Part shown: positions 28,524 to 37,373 of the stretch, in pieces
Layout of the letters: the number at the start of each line of letters is the position of its first letter
Position numbering within the stretch: the first letter of the stretch is position 1
Notes under the pieces: model-generated
Database searches by the model: none
Told to the model about the DNA's origin: nothing
What the model saw: only the letters and a program-made list of their open reading frames with translations
Position numbers and translations under genes: made by a program
Source: Halieaceae bacterium
Lineage (GTDB): Bacteria; Pseudomonadota; Gammaproteobacteria; Pseudomonadales; Halieaceae
DNA length: 64,000 nt
Direction: 5' to 3'
Assembly (NCBI GenBank): GCA_026710905.1
Contig: JAPOQD010000125.1
Location: forward strand, 1 to 64,000

Positions 28524-29206
28524 GGGGAAAGTTTCCTCAAGCGGCCATTCACCAGTTCATGGCGGGAATCCATACGCCCGGCAATCGCCAGGTTATGAGT
28601 CACCAGGACAAAACTGGCGGTGGTTTCCCGGCGCTGCTCGCCGATCAATTGCAGCACCTGTTCGGCTGCTTCCGCATCGAGATTACCGGTCGGCTCATCC
28701 ATGAGTACACAGGCGGGGCGCAGCACCAAAGCTCGGGCGATGGCAACCCGCTGACGTTCCCCACCGGAAAGTTGGGCCGGACGATGCTGCAGGCGCTCGG
28801 ACAGGCCGACCCGGTCGAGTAAATCCGCTGCCGCGACGCGCGCCTGCGGCCCACTCATTCCAGCGATCAAACCCGGCATGGCGACGTTTTCCAGGGCGGA
28901 AAACTCGGGCAGAAGATGGTGAAACTGATAAACAAAACCCAGGCTCCGATTGCGCATCCGGCACAATTCACGCTCCCCCATCCCGGCCATGTTCCTTCCT
29001 TGCAACCAGACCGAACCCCCACAGGGTTTGTCCAGCCCGCCCAACAAATTCAACAATGTCGATTTCCCTGAACCCGAGGCGCCGACAATGGCCACCTGCG
29101 AGCCGGGCAGCAACTCGAAATCAAGCTGTCTCAGTACGCTTACGGAAAGCTCTCCCACTCCGTAGGCCCTGGATAATTGCCTTGCTTCCAACACTGGCTC
29201 AGCCAT
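28520..29206 (-). CDS. lolD: Lipoprotein-releasing ATPase LolD
   Basis: LolD is the cytoplasmic ATPase of the LolCDE extractor. The 228-residue protein has Walker A GASGSGKST (about 41-49), the ABC signature LSGGERQRVAIARAL, Walker B VLMDEPTGNLD, and an H-loop in VLVTHN. It overlaps lolC by 8 bases and lolE by 4, so the three subunits are co-translated. Confidence 0.96.
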   Translation of the reverse strand: MAEPVLEARQLSRAYGVGELSVSVLRQLDFELLPGSQVAIVGASGSGKSTLLNLLGGLDKPCGGSVWLQGRNMAGMGERELCRMRNRSLGFVYQFHHLLPEFSALENVAMPGLIAGMSGPQARVAAADLLDRVGLSERLQHRPAQLSGGERQRVAIARALVLRPACVLMDEPTGNLDAEAAEQVLQLIGEQRRETTASFVLVTHNLAIAGRMDSRHELVNGRLRKLSP

Positions 29207-30440
29207 GGCGAAGCACCTCGGCGGGATCGATATCCGAGGCCCGGCGAGCGGGAACCAGAGTGGCCAGCAAACTCAGCAACAAGGCCAGCACGACAATAGT
29301 GCCAAGATCGCGTGAATCCAGCCGAGCCGGCAGCCTGGAGATGAAATACACTTGTGGATCAAACAAGTTCACTCCCAACAGTTGCTCCAGAAACTGGCTG
29401 ATATCGGCAATATTGAGCGCCATCAGGATACCTGCCGATGCGCCGCAGAAGATTCCCAGCAGCGACAGCGCCATACCCTGGCAGACAAAGATGGCCATTA
29501 TCGTGGCGCGGCTTGCCCCCATGGTCCTCAGAACGGCAATATCAGAACGTTTCTCGGTGACCGCCATGGTCAGGGTGGAAACGATATTGAACGCCGCCAC
29601 CGCCACCACGGCGAGCAACAACACCGTGATCACGGTTTTTTCCATGTTTACCGCGCTGAACAGGCTGTGGTGCGACTCCCGCCAGGAAGTAACGCGCAGG
29701 CCGGCGGGCATGGCGGCCGCCACCCGGCTCGACAGTTGCTCTGCTTTGAACAGGTCGTCATAGTCCAGCCGCAGGCCATGAACGCTATCACCCTCGGCCA
29801 GCAGCGCCTGTCCGTCTGCAAGGCCTACCAGGGCCTGAGTAGCGTCCAGTTGTGCGCCCACCTCAAAGATACCCACCACGCTGAGGCGTTTGCGGCGTGG
29901 CACATTGCCGAGGGGCGTCATGTTCAGCTTGGGCAGCGTAATTTCTACCTGATCACCCACACCCAGACCCAGCGAGCGGGCCAGCAGGCTGCCCAGCACT
30001 ACGCCCCAACGCTGCCTTTGCAATGCCTGAAAACTGCCCTCCGTGATATGTTCGGCCACCCTGGATACTCCCGGTCCGGCATCCACATCCACCGCCAACA
30101 ACCGGGCGCCCTGCACCTGATGAGGGCCAGCGAGCAACACCTTGGCCTCCAGGAAGGGCGCGGCCGCAACCACCTCAGGGAGTGACTCGGCCTGCTGTAG
30201 CAGGGTTTTCCAATCCACAAGAGACCCTTGCGAGGAACTGATCGAGGCGTGCGGCACCACGCTGAGAATGCGTTCACGCAGTTCATCGGCAAAACCGTTC
30301 ATTACCGAGAGAACCGTTATCAGGCTGGCGACACCTAGCGCCATGCCCAGCAGGGACACCAGCGACACGACACCGATAAACCGATTGCGCCGGCGGCTAA
30401 AACTGTAGCGAAGACCGATAAGGAAAGGCAGTTTGTTGAT
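29199..30440 (-). CDS. lolC: Lipoprotein-releasing ABC permease LolC-type, non-canonical start
   Basis: This is the first permease of LolCDE. The first in-frame ATG/GTG/TTG is GTG at 30368, but the 24 codons before it encode conserved family sequence (FLIGLRYSFSRRRNRF before the first helix). The frame is closed by TGA at 30455-30453, and no standard start codon occurs between. The codon in the right place is ATC at 30440-30438, preceded by GAGGA nine bases upstream, giving 413 residues starting M-NKLPFLIGLRY. Such a start is rare; a point mutation or base-call error of ATG is the alternative. The rest is normal: first helix with VLSVMNGF, periplasmic domain, DIAVLRTMGASRATI and three C-terminal helices. 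Confidence 0.85.
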   Translation of the reverse strand: MNKLPFLIGLRYSFSRRRNRFIGVVSLVSLLGMALGVASLITVLSVMNGFADELRERILSVVPHASISSSQGSLVDWKTLLQQAESLPEVVAAAPFLEAKVLLAGPHQVQGARLLAVDVDAGPGVSRVAEHITEGSFQALQRQRWGVVLGSLLARSLGLGVGDQVEITLPKLNMTPLGNVPRRKRLSVVGIFEVGAQLDATQALVGLADGQALLAEGDSVHGLRLDYDDLFKAEQLSSRVAAAMPAGLRVTSWRESHHSLFSAVNMEKTVITVLLLAVVAVAAFNIVSTLTMAVTEKRSDIAVLRTMGASRATIMAIFVCQGMALSLLGIFCGASAGILMALNIADISQFLEQLLGVNLFDPQVYFISRLPARLDSRDLGTIVVLALLLSLLATLVPARRASDIDPAEVLRHG

Positions 30441-30452
30441 ACCGGAAAATCC

Positions 30453-30542
30453 TCAACCCAAAGGAGCAAAATGGCGTGTATTCCGCTCGCAACGCGTCGC
30501 ATTGCCCATTACCACTACCGGGAATATCAGCAGAATGAACAA
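30453..30542 (-). pseudogene. Short hydrophobic frame, possible nqrM remnant
   Basis: Between apbE and lolC is a 29-codon frame starting TTG, with a hydrophobic stretch FILLIFPVVVMG and a Cys after it. In intact Na+-NQR operons the small membrane protein NqrM often follows apbE, and NqrM begins with one such helix followed by a Cys-rich end. The Cys-rich end is absent. With nqrF decayed on the other side of apbE, this may be a remnant, but the stretch is too short to be sure. Confidence 0.2.
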
Positions 30543-30563
30543 GAGGTCACCACATATCCAATA

Positions 30564-31592
30564 CTACTGTATGTAGGCTTCGATTGCCGACGTTTTGTGA
30601 ACCGTGAATTGCTCTCCGCCACGGCTGACCAGAAAGGCGGCCAAATCTTCCTTCCCGGCTACCTCAAGCGCTTGCTCCAGGCCCAGCACAGTCAGAGCGG
30701 TAGCCCAGGCGTCCGCGTACAGGGCGCTATCCGCCACTACCGTCACCGAGGCCAGAGATTGGGGCACCGGGTAGCCACTTCGCGGGTCAATAAGGTGGGA
30801 GTAGCGAACCCCGCCAGCTTCAAAAAAATTACGGTAGTCCCCCGAAGTAGCCACGGCGCCCCGCGCCAGCGACAGGGTGGCGACAGGTTCGCCAACGACC
30901 AGTTGTGGTCGCTCGACGGCCAGTTTCCATGGGCTGCCGCGGGGACTGTTGCCCGCAGTCCGTATTTCCCCACCAATCTCCACCAGGTAATCCGATACCC
31001 CTGCGGACTCCAGCCATTGCGCCACCCGGTCGACCGCGTAGCCTTTGGCCAGCGAGGAAAAATCCAATTGCCTTGGCGCTTGCTTGCGCAACCGCGCCGA
31101 GGCCGTGTCCAACTCAAGCGCCGCTATTCCAATCTGCGCCTTTTGCTCGGCGATGGCCGCCGGCTCCGGTACACTATCTCCGCGCTCCGGGCCAAAGCCC
31201 CACAGATTCACCAGGGGAGCTACCGTTACGTCATAGGCTCCCCGGCTGCGCCCACCAACATCGATCGCGGCCTCCAATACGGTAACAAAATCACTGCTCA
31301 GCCCCAGCCACTCACCCACCGCAGCGCGGTTTACCCGGTTGATTTCCGAATCCTCACGCCAAGTGGACATTCCAGCGTTCACTACTTCCAGAATTTCTTC
31401 CACTTCGGGCTGCAGATTGTCGCGGTCAACCTCACCCATCCCCGGTAGAGTGATGTGGTAACGGGTGCCCATGGTGGACCCTTCCAACAGCAATGGCTCG
31501 GGAGCACGCTGACAGGCAGCGGCCGGCAACATCAGCAACACTGCCAGCATCGGCCAGTTCCGAAATGGCCGCCGCTCAGCCACCGAAGTCAT
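30564..31592 (-). CDS. apbE: FAD:protein FMN transferase, ApbE lipoprotein
   Basis: ApbE attaches FMN to Thr or Ser of NqrB, NqrC, RnfG and similar proteins in the periplasm. The 342-residue protein has a lipoprotein signal ending in LPAAAC (Cys27), then LEGSTMGTRYHI, STWREDSEINRVN, the FAD-binding DFSSLAKGYAVDRV, IGGEIRTAG, and the metal-binding HLIDPRSGYP and ADAWATAL. All appear intact. Its start overlaps the stop of the nqrF remnant, showing that it belonged to an nqr operon; without that operon here it may serve Rnf or another flavoprotein. Confidence 0.94.
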   Translation of the reverse strand: MTSVAERRPFRNWPMLAVLLMLPAAACQRAPEPLLLEGSTMGTRYHITLPGMGEVDRDNLQPEVEEILEVVNAGMSTWREDSEINRVNRAAVGEWLGLSSDFVTVLEAAIDVGGRSRGAYDVTVAPLVNLWGFGPERGDSVPEPAAIAEQKAQIGIAALELDTASARLRKQAPRQLDFSSLAKGYAVDRVAQWLESAGVSDYLVEIGGEIRTAGNSPRGSPWKLAVERPQLVVGEPVATLSLARGAVATSGDYRNFFEAGGVRYSHLIDPRSGYPVPQSLASVTVVADSALYADAWATALTVLGLEQALEVAGKEDLAAFLVSRGGEQFTVHKTSAIEAYIQ

Positions 31593-31705
31593 CCAGCAGA
31601 AACTTTTCTTTCTCCATACCGAGATTGGTGAACACCGTGATCACCGAGACATGTAACATCGGTGGCCCACAAATAATTGCACTCGCAGTCCTCGGGAGCG
31701 GGCGC
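31576..31705 (-). pseudogene. nqrF: Remnant of the 3' end of nqrF
   Basis: Two reading frames together give the C-terminus of NqrF, the FAD/2Fe-2S NADH-oxidizing subunit of Na+-NQR. Codons 31705-31682 read APAPEDCE; in the next frame, codons 31671-31579 read CGPPML, VSVI, and end with LLDDFGG and the stop. Intact NqrF has PEDCEYYMCGPPM here with 9 bases between GAG and TGT; this copy has 10, a one-base insertion. Nothing further upstream resembles NqrF, and nqrA-E are absent. The stop overlaps the apbE start as in intact operons. Confidence 0.8.
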
Positions 31706-31816
31706 CCTATCAGAACGAGATTCTTCACCGGCGGGACATTCGCCGGTCGCGCATTATAGGAAATACCCCGGCGCAACACCAGATTGAGGGGCTGCCAAGG
31801 CGGAGAGTAGGGGATG

Positions 31817-32653
31817 CTACCGGTAGCGCAATACGTCCTTGCTGCGACTGAGGGCGACTTCGGCGGCCTCGCCCCTGGCCAGTGCGAGAGCAACCTGCAG
31901 GGCATCGAGCAGGGCCAACTGCGCCAGCCGCGAGCACATCGGAGTATAAAGATTGGTATCTTCCGGTGGATGGCATTCGATCACCAGGCTGGCCTGCTCC
32001 GCCAGCGGCGCCCGTGGGTCGGTCAAAGCGATCACGGTGGCGCCGTTCCGCCTGGCCAAGGCCATGGCCCGCACCAGATCCGGCCACTGACCGGTGTGGG
32101 AGATCGCAACATGGACATCACCGACCCCGGCAATGGCGGCGCGTTGCAGAATGGTCTGTGAATCCACGGTGCTGGAACAGGGGATCCCCAACCTGAAGAA
32201 CTTATGGCAGGCGTCCTCCGCCACTATGCCAGAGGCTCCCAGCCCGGAAAACACCAATTGCCGGGCAGTTGCCATCGCCTCCACCGCTGCCTCCAGCGGC
32301 TGCTTCGGAATTTGTTCCCGCAATTCCACCAGGGCCCAAATTGATCGTTCCAGCACCTTGCCAGCAGCGTCGATGGCGCTGTCCTGCGCATCAACATCGT
32401 GATGCAGGTAACTTTCGGGCCGTTGCAGGTTGGCGATCAGGCGAGTTTTGAGTTCCCGGAAACCGGAAACTCCGACACTGCGGCTGAAGCGGATAATGGT
32501 CGGCTCACTGACCCCGGCCACCACGGCCAGTTCGCTGATGGATTGATCAATCACCTGGCGTGGATGCTCCAGCACCCAGCGGCCAACATCGGCTTCACTA
32601 CGGCTTAGCGTATCAAGTTGACCTTCAATCCGGTCGAGTATGTAGGCAGTCAA
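31817..32653 (-). CDS. hexR: HexR-type RpiR family regulator of sugar catabolism
   Basis: HexR represses zwf, edd, eda and gap genes and is released by KDPG. The 278-residue protein has an N-terminal RpiR helix-turn-helix domain (about 5-78, AVVAGVSEPTIIRFSRSVGVSGF) and a sugar-phosphate-binding SIS domain (about 125-255, VFSGLGASGIVAEDACHKFFRLG and AISHTGQWPDLV). The start is TTG at 32653. It is divergent from the zwf operon, and two operators matching the HexR consensus lie between them, so it probably regulates both directions. Confidence 0.9.
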   Translation of the reverse strand: MTAYILDRIEGQLDTLSRSEADVGRWVLEHPRQVIDQSISELAVVAGVSEPTIIRFSRSVGVSGFRELKTRLIANLQRPESYLHHDVDAQDSAIDAAGKVLERSIWALVELREQIPKQPLEAAVEAMATARQLVFSGLGASGIVAEDACHKFFRLGIPCSSTVDSQTILQRAAIAGVGDVHVAISHTGQWPDLVRAMALARRNGATVIALTDPRAPLAEQASLVIECHPPEDTNLYTPMCSRLAQLALLDALQVALALARGEAAEVALSRSKDVLRYR

Positions 32654-32675
32654 TTATTTCTCACGTATTCAGTTA

Positions 32676-32690
32676 TGTAGCAAAACTACA
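32676..32690. promoter_or_regulatory. HexR operator 1
   Basis: TGTAGCAAAACTACA, a palindrome with TGTAG/CTACA arms, close to the HexR consensus TGTARTNNNAYTACA. It lies nearer to hexR, 23 bases upstream of its start, and probably serves autoregulation. Confidence 0.7.
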
Positions 32691-32737
32691 AATATATTTT
32701 CAAAATAACGCTATATTACTTGCTATTTTACTATATA

Positions 32738-32752
32738 TGTAGTCAAATTACA
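32738..32752. promoter_or_regulatory. HexR operator 2
   Basis: TGTAGTCAAATTACA fits the HexR consensus TGTARTNNNAYTACA at every position. It lies 28 bases upstream of the zwf ATG, where binding would block the promoter or early transcript of zwf-pgl-edd-eda. Confidence 0.8.
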
Positions 32753-32779
32753 ACTCAATACACCCAAAGACTGCAAGTC

Positions 32780-34243
32780 ATGGCCCAACTCGTACCTGCC
32801 GAACCCTTCGACCTGGTGATCTTCGGTGGCAATGGCGATCTTGCTCTGCGCAAGCTGCTTCCGGCCTTGTATCACCGGGATGGTGACCGGCAATTGTCCC
32901 CGGATAGCCGTATTATCGCCGTAGGACGCACACCCCTGGACCGGGAAAGTTACGTCACCGGCGTACGCAAGGCGCTGCAGACGGCGCTGTCCGAATGTCT
33001 CAATGAAGCCCGCTGGGATGACTTCGCCACTCGCCTGGATTATCTCGATTTCGACGCCGGTGATCACCGCTCCTGGGGCAAGCTCGAACAAGTGCTCAGC
33101 GGTCATGAGCACAAGATACGCGCCATTTACATGGCCACCGCCCCTACCCTGTTCGGCCCTATTGCCCAGGGCTTCAAAGTTAACGGCCTGATGACCGAAC
33201 ACATGCGTATCGTCCTGGAAAAGCCGGTGGGCCATGACTACTTGTCAGCCCACGCCATCAATGACGAAGTCGGCGCTTGCTTTGACGAGAACCAGACCTT
33301 CCGTATTGATCATTACCTGGGCAAGGAAACCGTGCAGAACTTGCTGTCCCTGCGTTTTGGCAACTCGCTGTTCGAACCTCTTTGGCGGCGGGAGGTAATC
33401 GATCACGTGCAGATCACCGTGGCGGAAGAACTCGGGGCCGGTAATCGTATCGAGTTTTACGACAGCATCGGAGCCCTGCGCGACATGGTGCAAAACCACT
33501 TGTTGCAGTTGTTTTGCCTGGTCGCCATGGAACCGCCGATCAGCCTTGACGATGACGCGGTACGCGATGAAAAGCTGAAAGTGCTGCGCGCACTCAAACC
33601 CGTCACTGCGCGGGAGGTGAAGACAAACACCGTGCGCGGCCAGTACAGCGCCGGCGCCATCGCCGGAGCTGCCGTCCGCGGCTATGCGCAGGAACTGGAC
33701 GCGCAATCCCGGACGGAAACCTTTGTCGCCCTGAAAGTAGAGGTGGACAACTGGCGCTGGTCAGGCATTCCCTTTTATCTGCGCAGCGGCAAGCGGCTGC
33801 CTGCGAAACATTCGGAAATTTTGATTCAGTTCAAGCCGGTGCCCCACGCCATTTTTGACCAGGCTCACTACCCAACCCGACCCAATCAACTCTCCATTAT
33901 GCTGCAACCGAACGAGGGCGTTCAACTGAGAATCATGGCCAAGGAACCTGGCCCCGGCGGTTTCAGTCTCAAACCCGTGTCACTCGCGCTCAGCTTCGAG
34001 GAGACCTTTGGCATTCGCTACCCGGATGCCTACGAGCGCTTGTTGATGGAGGTGCTGCGCGGCAACCCCGCCCTGTTCATGCGCCGCGACGAAATCGAAG
34101 CCGCCTGGCAGTGGATTGATCAGATTGTGGCCGGCTGGGAGGCGTCCAGACAGGAAGTTGAGACGTATGTTGCGGGCTCCTGGGGCCCAGCCGCGGCGGC
34201 CATGTTACTGGACCGGGACGGCCGCGCCTGGGAAACGGGTTGA
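32780..34243 (+). CDS. zwf: Glucose-6-phosphate 1-dehydrogenase
   Basis: Zwf oxidizes glucose 6-phosphate to 6-phosphogluconolactone, producing NADPH. The 487-residue protein has the nucleotide fold IFGGNGDLALRKLLPAL, EKPVGHD, and the active site RIDHYLGKE. The start is taken at the ATG at 32780; the frame is open upstream to 32720, but that part would include the HexR operator. It is the first gene of the Entner-Doudoroff operon, overlapping or abutting pgl. Confidence 0.97.
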   Translation: MAQLVPAEPFDLVIFGGNGDLALRKLLPALYHRDGDRQLSPDSRIIAVGRTPLDRESYVTGVRKALQTALSECLNEARWDDFATRLDYLDFDAGDHRSWGKLEQVLSGHEHKIRAIYMATAPTLFGPIAQGFKVNGLMTEHMRIVLEKPVGHDYLSAHAINDEVGACFDENQTFRIDHYLGKETVQNLLSLRFGNSLFEPLWRREVIDHVQITVAEELGAGNRIEFYDSIGALRDMVQNHLLQLFCLVAMEPPISLDDDAVRDEKLKVLRALKPVTAREVKTNTVRGQYSAGAIAGAAVRGYAQELDAQSRTETFVALKVEVDNWRWSGIPFYLRSGKRLPAKHSEILIQFKPVPHAIFDQAHYPTRPNQLSIMLQPNEGVQLRIMAKEPGPGGFSLKPVSLALSFEETFGIRYPDAYERLLMEVLRGNPALFMRRDEIEAAWQWIDQIVAGWEASRQEVETYVAGSWGPAAAAMLLDRDGRAWETG

Positions 34244-34245
34244 AC

Positions 34246-34893
34246 ATGAAGTTCGAGGCATTCAGCAGCCGCGATGCGGCATCCCGAGCCGCCGCCGGCT
34301 ATCTGGAAACTGCCCTGCGCAGGCATCTGCGGCAGCACGGCCAGGCCGCCCTGGCCGTCAGTGGCGGTTCCAGCCCCGAAGCTTGTTTCTCGCTGCTGGC
34401 GCAGGCGGAACTTCCCTGGAACAAGGTCAAGATCACCCTTACCGACGAGCGTTCCATCCCGGTCTCCGATGCCGCCAGTAACGAGGGCATGTTACGCCGC
34501 AGTTTGCTGACCCGGCGGGCTGCGGCGGCGGAATTTGTACCGCTGCAACCGGGCGCTCTTGAGCAGTTGCCCAGACCCTGCGCCTGCACTCTGGCTGGCA
34601 TGGGAGAAGACGGCCATTTCGCCTCGATCTTTCCCGATCATCCGGACCTGTCAAGCGCACTCTCGCCGGAGAATCAGGAACTCTGCTTTCCCGTCACCAC
34701 CAGGGCCAGCACCCTGCCCAGGGTCAGCATGAGCCTGGCAATGCTGTTGCAGAGTGCGGTGATCTATCTACTGGCTTTCGGCGCGGCCAAGCGCGCCATC
34801 ATCGAAGCGCCCGGGGCTCTCCCGGTAGCAGCACTGCTGACACAGCAGCGCACTCCCGTTCACGTCCTCTGGGCGCCACAGGAGCCGTCATGA
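34246..34893 (+). CDS. pgl: 6-phosphogluconolactonase
   Basis: Pgl hydrolyses 6-phosphogluconolactone to 6-phosphogluconate. The 215-residue protein has [22 protein letters not shown], and [15 protein letters not shown], the family's substrate-binding segments (relatives usually have WVDER or similar). The ATG at 34246 is preferred over TTG at 34240, which is inside the zwf stop. It overlaps edd by 4 bases. Confidence 0.94.
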   Translation: MKFEAFSSRDAASRAAAGYLETALRRHLRQHGQAALAVSGGSSPEACFSLLAQAELPWNKVKITLTDERSIPVSDAASNEGMLRRSLLTRRAAAAEFVPLQPGALEQLPRPCACTLAGMGEDGHFASIFPDHPDLSSALSPENQELCFPVTTRASTLPRVSMSLAMLLQSAVIYLLAFGAAKRAIIEAPGALPVAALLTQQRTPVHVLWAPQEPS

Positions 34894-36734
34894 ATCTGAA
34901 CCCGAAGATAGCAGCCGTCACCGAGCGGATCCGCAAGCGCAGCAGCACCGGCCGCCGGGCCTACCTGCAAAAGATCGATACCGCGGCCGCTGCCGGCCCG
35001 AACCGCACCAGTATGTCCTGCAGCAACCTGGCGCATGGCATTGCCGCCTGCGGCTCGACGCAAAAAGCCCTGTTGTCGGCGAATATCGCGCCCAATATCG
35101 GTATTGTCACTGCCTTCAATGACATGCTCAGCGCGCATCAACCTTATGAACCCTATCCGCACCTGATTCGACGCACCGCCGCCGATGCCGGGGCCGTGGC
35201 CCAGGTGGCCGGTGGGGTCCCGGCCATGTGCGACGGGATTACCCAGGGCCGCGAGGGCATGGACCTGTCCCTGTTCTCCCGCGATGTCATCGCCATGTCA
35301 ACGGCCATCGCCCTATCGCACGACATGTTCGATGCGGTGCTGTGCCTGGGCATCTGCGACAAGATCGTTCCCGGCATGCTGATCGGCGCCTTGTCCTTCG
35401 GCCACCTGCCGGCTGTATTCGTGCCTGCCGGCCCGATGCTTTCCGGTCTTTCCAACCGCGAGAAAGCCAAGGTGCGCGAGGCCTATGCGGCCGCCGAGAT
35501 CGGGCGATCGGAATTGATTGCAGCAGAATCCGCCGCCTATCACAGCCCCGGAACCTGTACCTTCTACGGTACGGCAAACAGCAACCAGATGCTGATGGAG
35601 TTCATGGGCCTGCAACTTCCCGGCGGGTCCTTCGTCAACCCGAAGACCGAATTGCGCGAAGCGCTGACCGCGGCGGCAGTGCGCCAGGTACTGATCCTGA
35701 CCCGATTGGGTAGCCGCTACCCCCCCCTCGGCAGGGTGATTGATGAGGCAGCCATCGTTAACGGTATCATCGGCTTGCTGGCCACCGGCGGTTCCACCAA
35801 CCATACCATTCACCTGGTGGCCATTGCGCGCGCCGCCGGCATCAGCATTGACTGGAGCGACTTCGCGGAGCTGTCCCAGGTTATTCCCCTGCTGGCCAGG
35901 GTATACCCGAATGGCGAGGCGGATGTAAACCACTTCCACACCGCCGGCGGCCTGGGTTTTCTGATCGGGGAATTGCTGGATGCGGGGCTGTTGCAACGGG
36001 AGGTGAACACCATTCTGGGCCACGGACTGGATCGCTTTACTGTAGCGCCAACCCTGACGGGTGGTTCCGTTGAATGGCGCGAGTCCGGGCGGCAGCCTGG
36101 GGATCGAAGCATCATCCGCAAGGTCCACGAACCTTTCCAGGAACAGGGCGGCCTGCAACTGGTGGCAGGGAATATCGGCAGGGCCATTGTGAAAGTTTCC
36201 GCGGTGGAGCAGCAACATCGCGCTATCGAAGCTCCAGCGCGGGTTTTTGCATCGCAGGCTGATTTCGCGGCGGCTTTCGCCGGGAAAGCTATCGACCAGG
36301 ATCTGGTCGCGGTGGTCCCGTACCAGGGACCCCGCGCCAACGGCATGCCGGAATTGCACAAATTGACTCCCTATCTCGGGGTATTGCAGAATCGGGGCCG
36401 CAAGGTGGCCCTGCTTACTGACGGGCGCATGTCCGGAGCCTCCGGCAAGGTGCTGGCAGCCATCCAGGTAACGCCTGAAGCGGCCAATCATGGCTTGATT
36501 GGCAGAATTCGCGATGGCGACATGATCAGGATCGACGCCAGCGAGGGTGTCCTTGAGGTGGCCGCGGACCTCGCCGGCCGGCAACCGACAGCATCCGGCC
36601 CGCGCGCGCAGACCCAAGGCATGGGCCGGGAACTGTTCGAAGCCTTTCGCAACACGGCCGGTTCCGCAGAGGAGGGCGCCAGTATTTTCCAAGAGGAAAC
36701 CCTTACTCCGAAACAACTTGGTGAGGTTGCCTGA
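34890..36734 (+). CDS. edd: 6-phosphogluconate dehydratase
   Basis: Edd removes water from 6-phosphogluconate to give KDPG. The 614-residue 4Fe-4S protein is of the IlvD/Edd family and has the usual length. Visible signatures include [47 protein letters not shown] and [18 protein letters not shown]. The cysteines in MCDG, CDKI and the SPGTCTFYG segment are those expected to hold the cluster. It overlaps pgl by 4 bases and is two bases from eda. Confidence 0.97.
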   Translation: MNLNPKIAAVTERIRKRSSTGRRAYLQKIDTAAAAGPNRTSMSCSNLAHGIAACGSTQKALLSANIAPNIGIVTAFNDMLSAHQPYEPYPHLIRRTAADAGAVAQVAGGVPAMCDGITQGREGMDLSLFSRDVIAMSTAIALSHDMFDAVLCLGICDKIVPGMLIGALSFGHLPAVFVPAGPMLSGLSNREKAKVREAYAAAEIGRSELIAAESAAYHSPGTCTFYGTANSNQMLMEFMGLQLPGGSFVNPKTELREALTAAAVRQVLILTRLGSRYPPLGRVIDEAAIVNGIIGLLATGGSTNHTIHLVAIARAAGISIDWSDFAELSQVIPLLARVYPNGEADVNHFHTAGGLGFLIGELLDAGLLQREVNTILGHGLDRFTVAPTLTGGSVEWRESGRQPGDRSIIRKVHEPFQEQGGLQLVAGNIGRAIVKVSAVEQQHRAIEAPARVFASQADFAAAFAGKAIDQDLVAVVPYQGPRANGMPELHKLTPYLGVLQNRGRKVALLTDGRMSGASGKVLAAIQVTPEAANHGLIGRIRDGDMIRIDASEGVLEVAADLAGRQPTASGPRAQTQGMGRELFEAFRNTAGSAEEGASIFQEETLTPKQLGEVA

Positions 36735-36736
36735 AG

Positions 36737-37363
36737 ATGGACGCGGGAGATTTGCTAAAGCAGGTACGCCTGATGCCCGTAGTCGTGATCGAGGACGCCC
36801 GCAAGGCAGTGGAGCTTGCCCACATCTTGCTGGAAGCAGGAATCGGTGCGATCGAAATCACCCTGCGCACCGAGTGCGCCCTCGCCGCCATTGAAAATAT
36901 CGCCTCGGCGGTACCCGGCATCCTGTTGGGAGCCGGCAGTGTTCGCACACCGCAACACTTCGCCAGTATCAGTAGCGCCGGTGCAGTCTTTGCGGTCAGT
37001 CCCGGACACTCTGACAGCTTGCTCGCAGCCGCAGCGGCGCAACGCATGCCCTTTGTTCCGGCGGCCGCCACTGCCTCGGAGTGCATAAAACTGTTGGAGC
37101 ACGGCTACCGACTGCAAAAATTCTTTCCCGCGGAACTGCTGGGAGGTGTGGCCAACATCAAGACGTTGTCCGCCCCGCTGCCAGAACTGCGTTTCTTCCC
37201 CAGCGGCGGCATCACGTCCGCCAACGCCAGGGAATATCTCAACTGCCCCGCCGTGGCCTGTATAAGCGGCACCTGGTTCTTACCCATGGATGCGCTGAAT
37301 GCCGGTGATTTTGAAACGATCAGCCGCCTGGCCAGGGAAGCCGTAGCCATCATCAAAGATTGA
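36737..37363 (+). CDS. eda: KDPG aldolase
   Basis: Eda splits 2-keto-3-deoxy-6-phosphogluconate into pyruvate and glyceraldehyde 3-phosphate. The 208-residue protein has the proton-shuttling Glu in GAIEITLRT, GAGSVRTPQ, and the Schiff-base Lys in LQKFFPAE. The phosphate-binding segment reads FFPSGGI where CPTGGI is more common. It ends the zwf-pgl-edd-eda operon. Eda is also where alginate and mannonate carbon would enter central metabolism after KDG is phosphorylated. Confidence 0.96.
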   Translation: MDAGDLLKQVRLMPVVVIEDARKAVELAHILLEAGIGAIEITLRTECALAAIENIASAVPGILLGAGSVRTPQHFASISSAGAVFAVSPGHSDSLLAAAAAQRMPFVPAAATASECIKLLEHGYRLQKFFPAELLGGVANIKTLSAPLPELRFFPSGGITSANAREYLNCPAVACISGTWFLPMDALNAGDFETISRLAREAVAIIKD

Positions 37364-37373
37364 GCCGCAGGTA

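Noticed and set aside
30471-31448. 325-codon plus-strand frame with AAAGGAG four bases before its ATG
   Set aside because: The ribosome-site match made it worth a look, but almost all of it is antisense to intact apbE, and the 30 codons outside apbE have no family features.
35313-36716. 467-codon open frame on the minus strand
   Set aside because: It is antisense to edd and has no recognizable motif or start signal.
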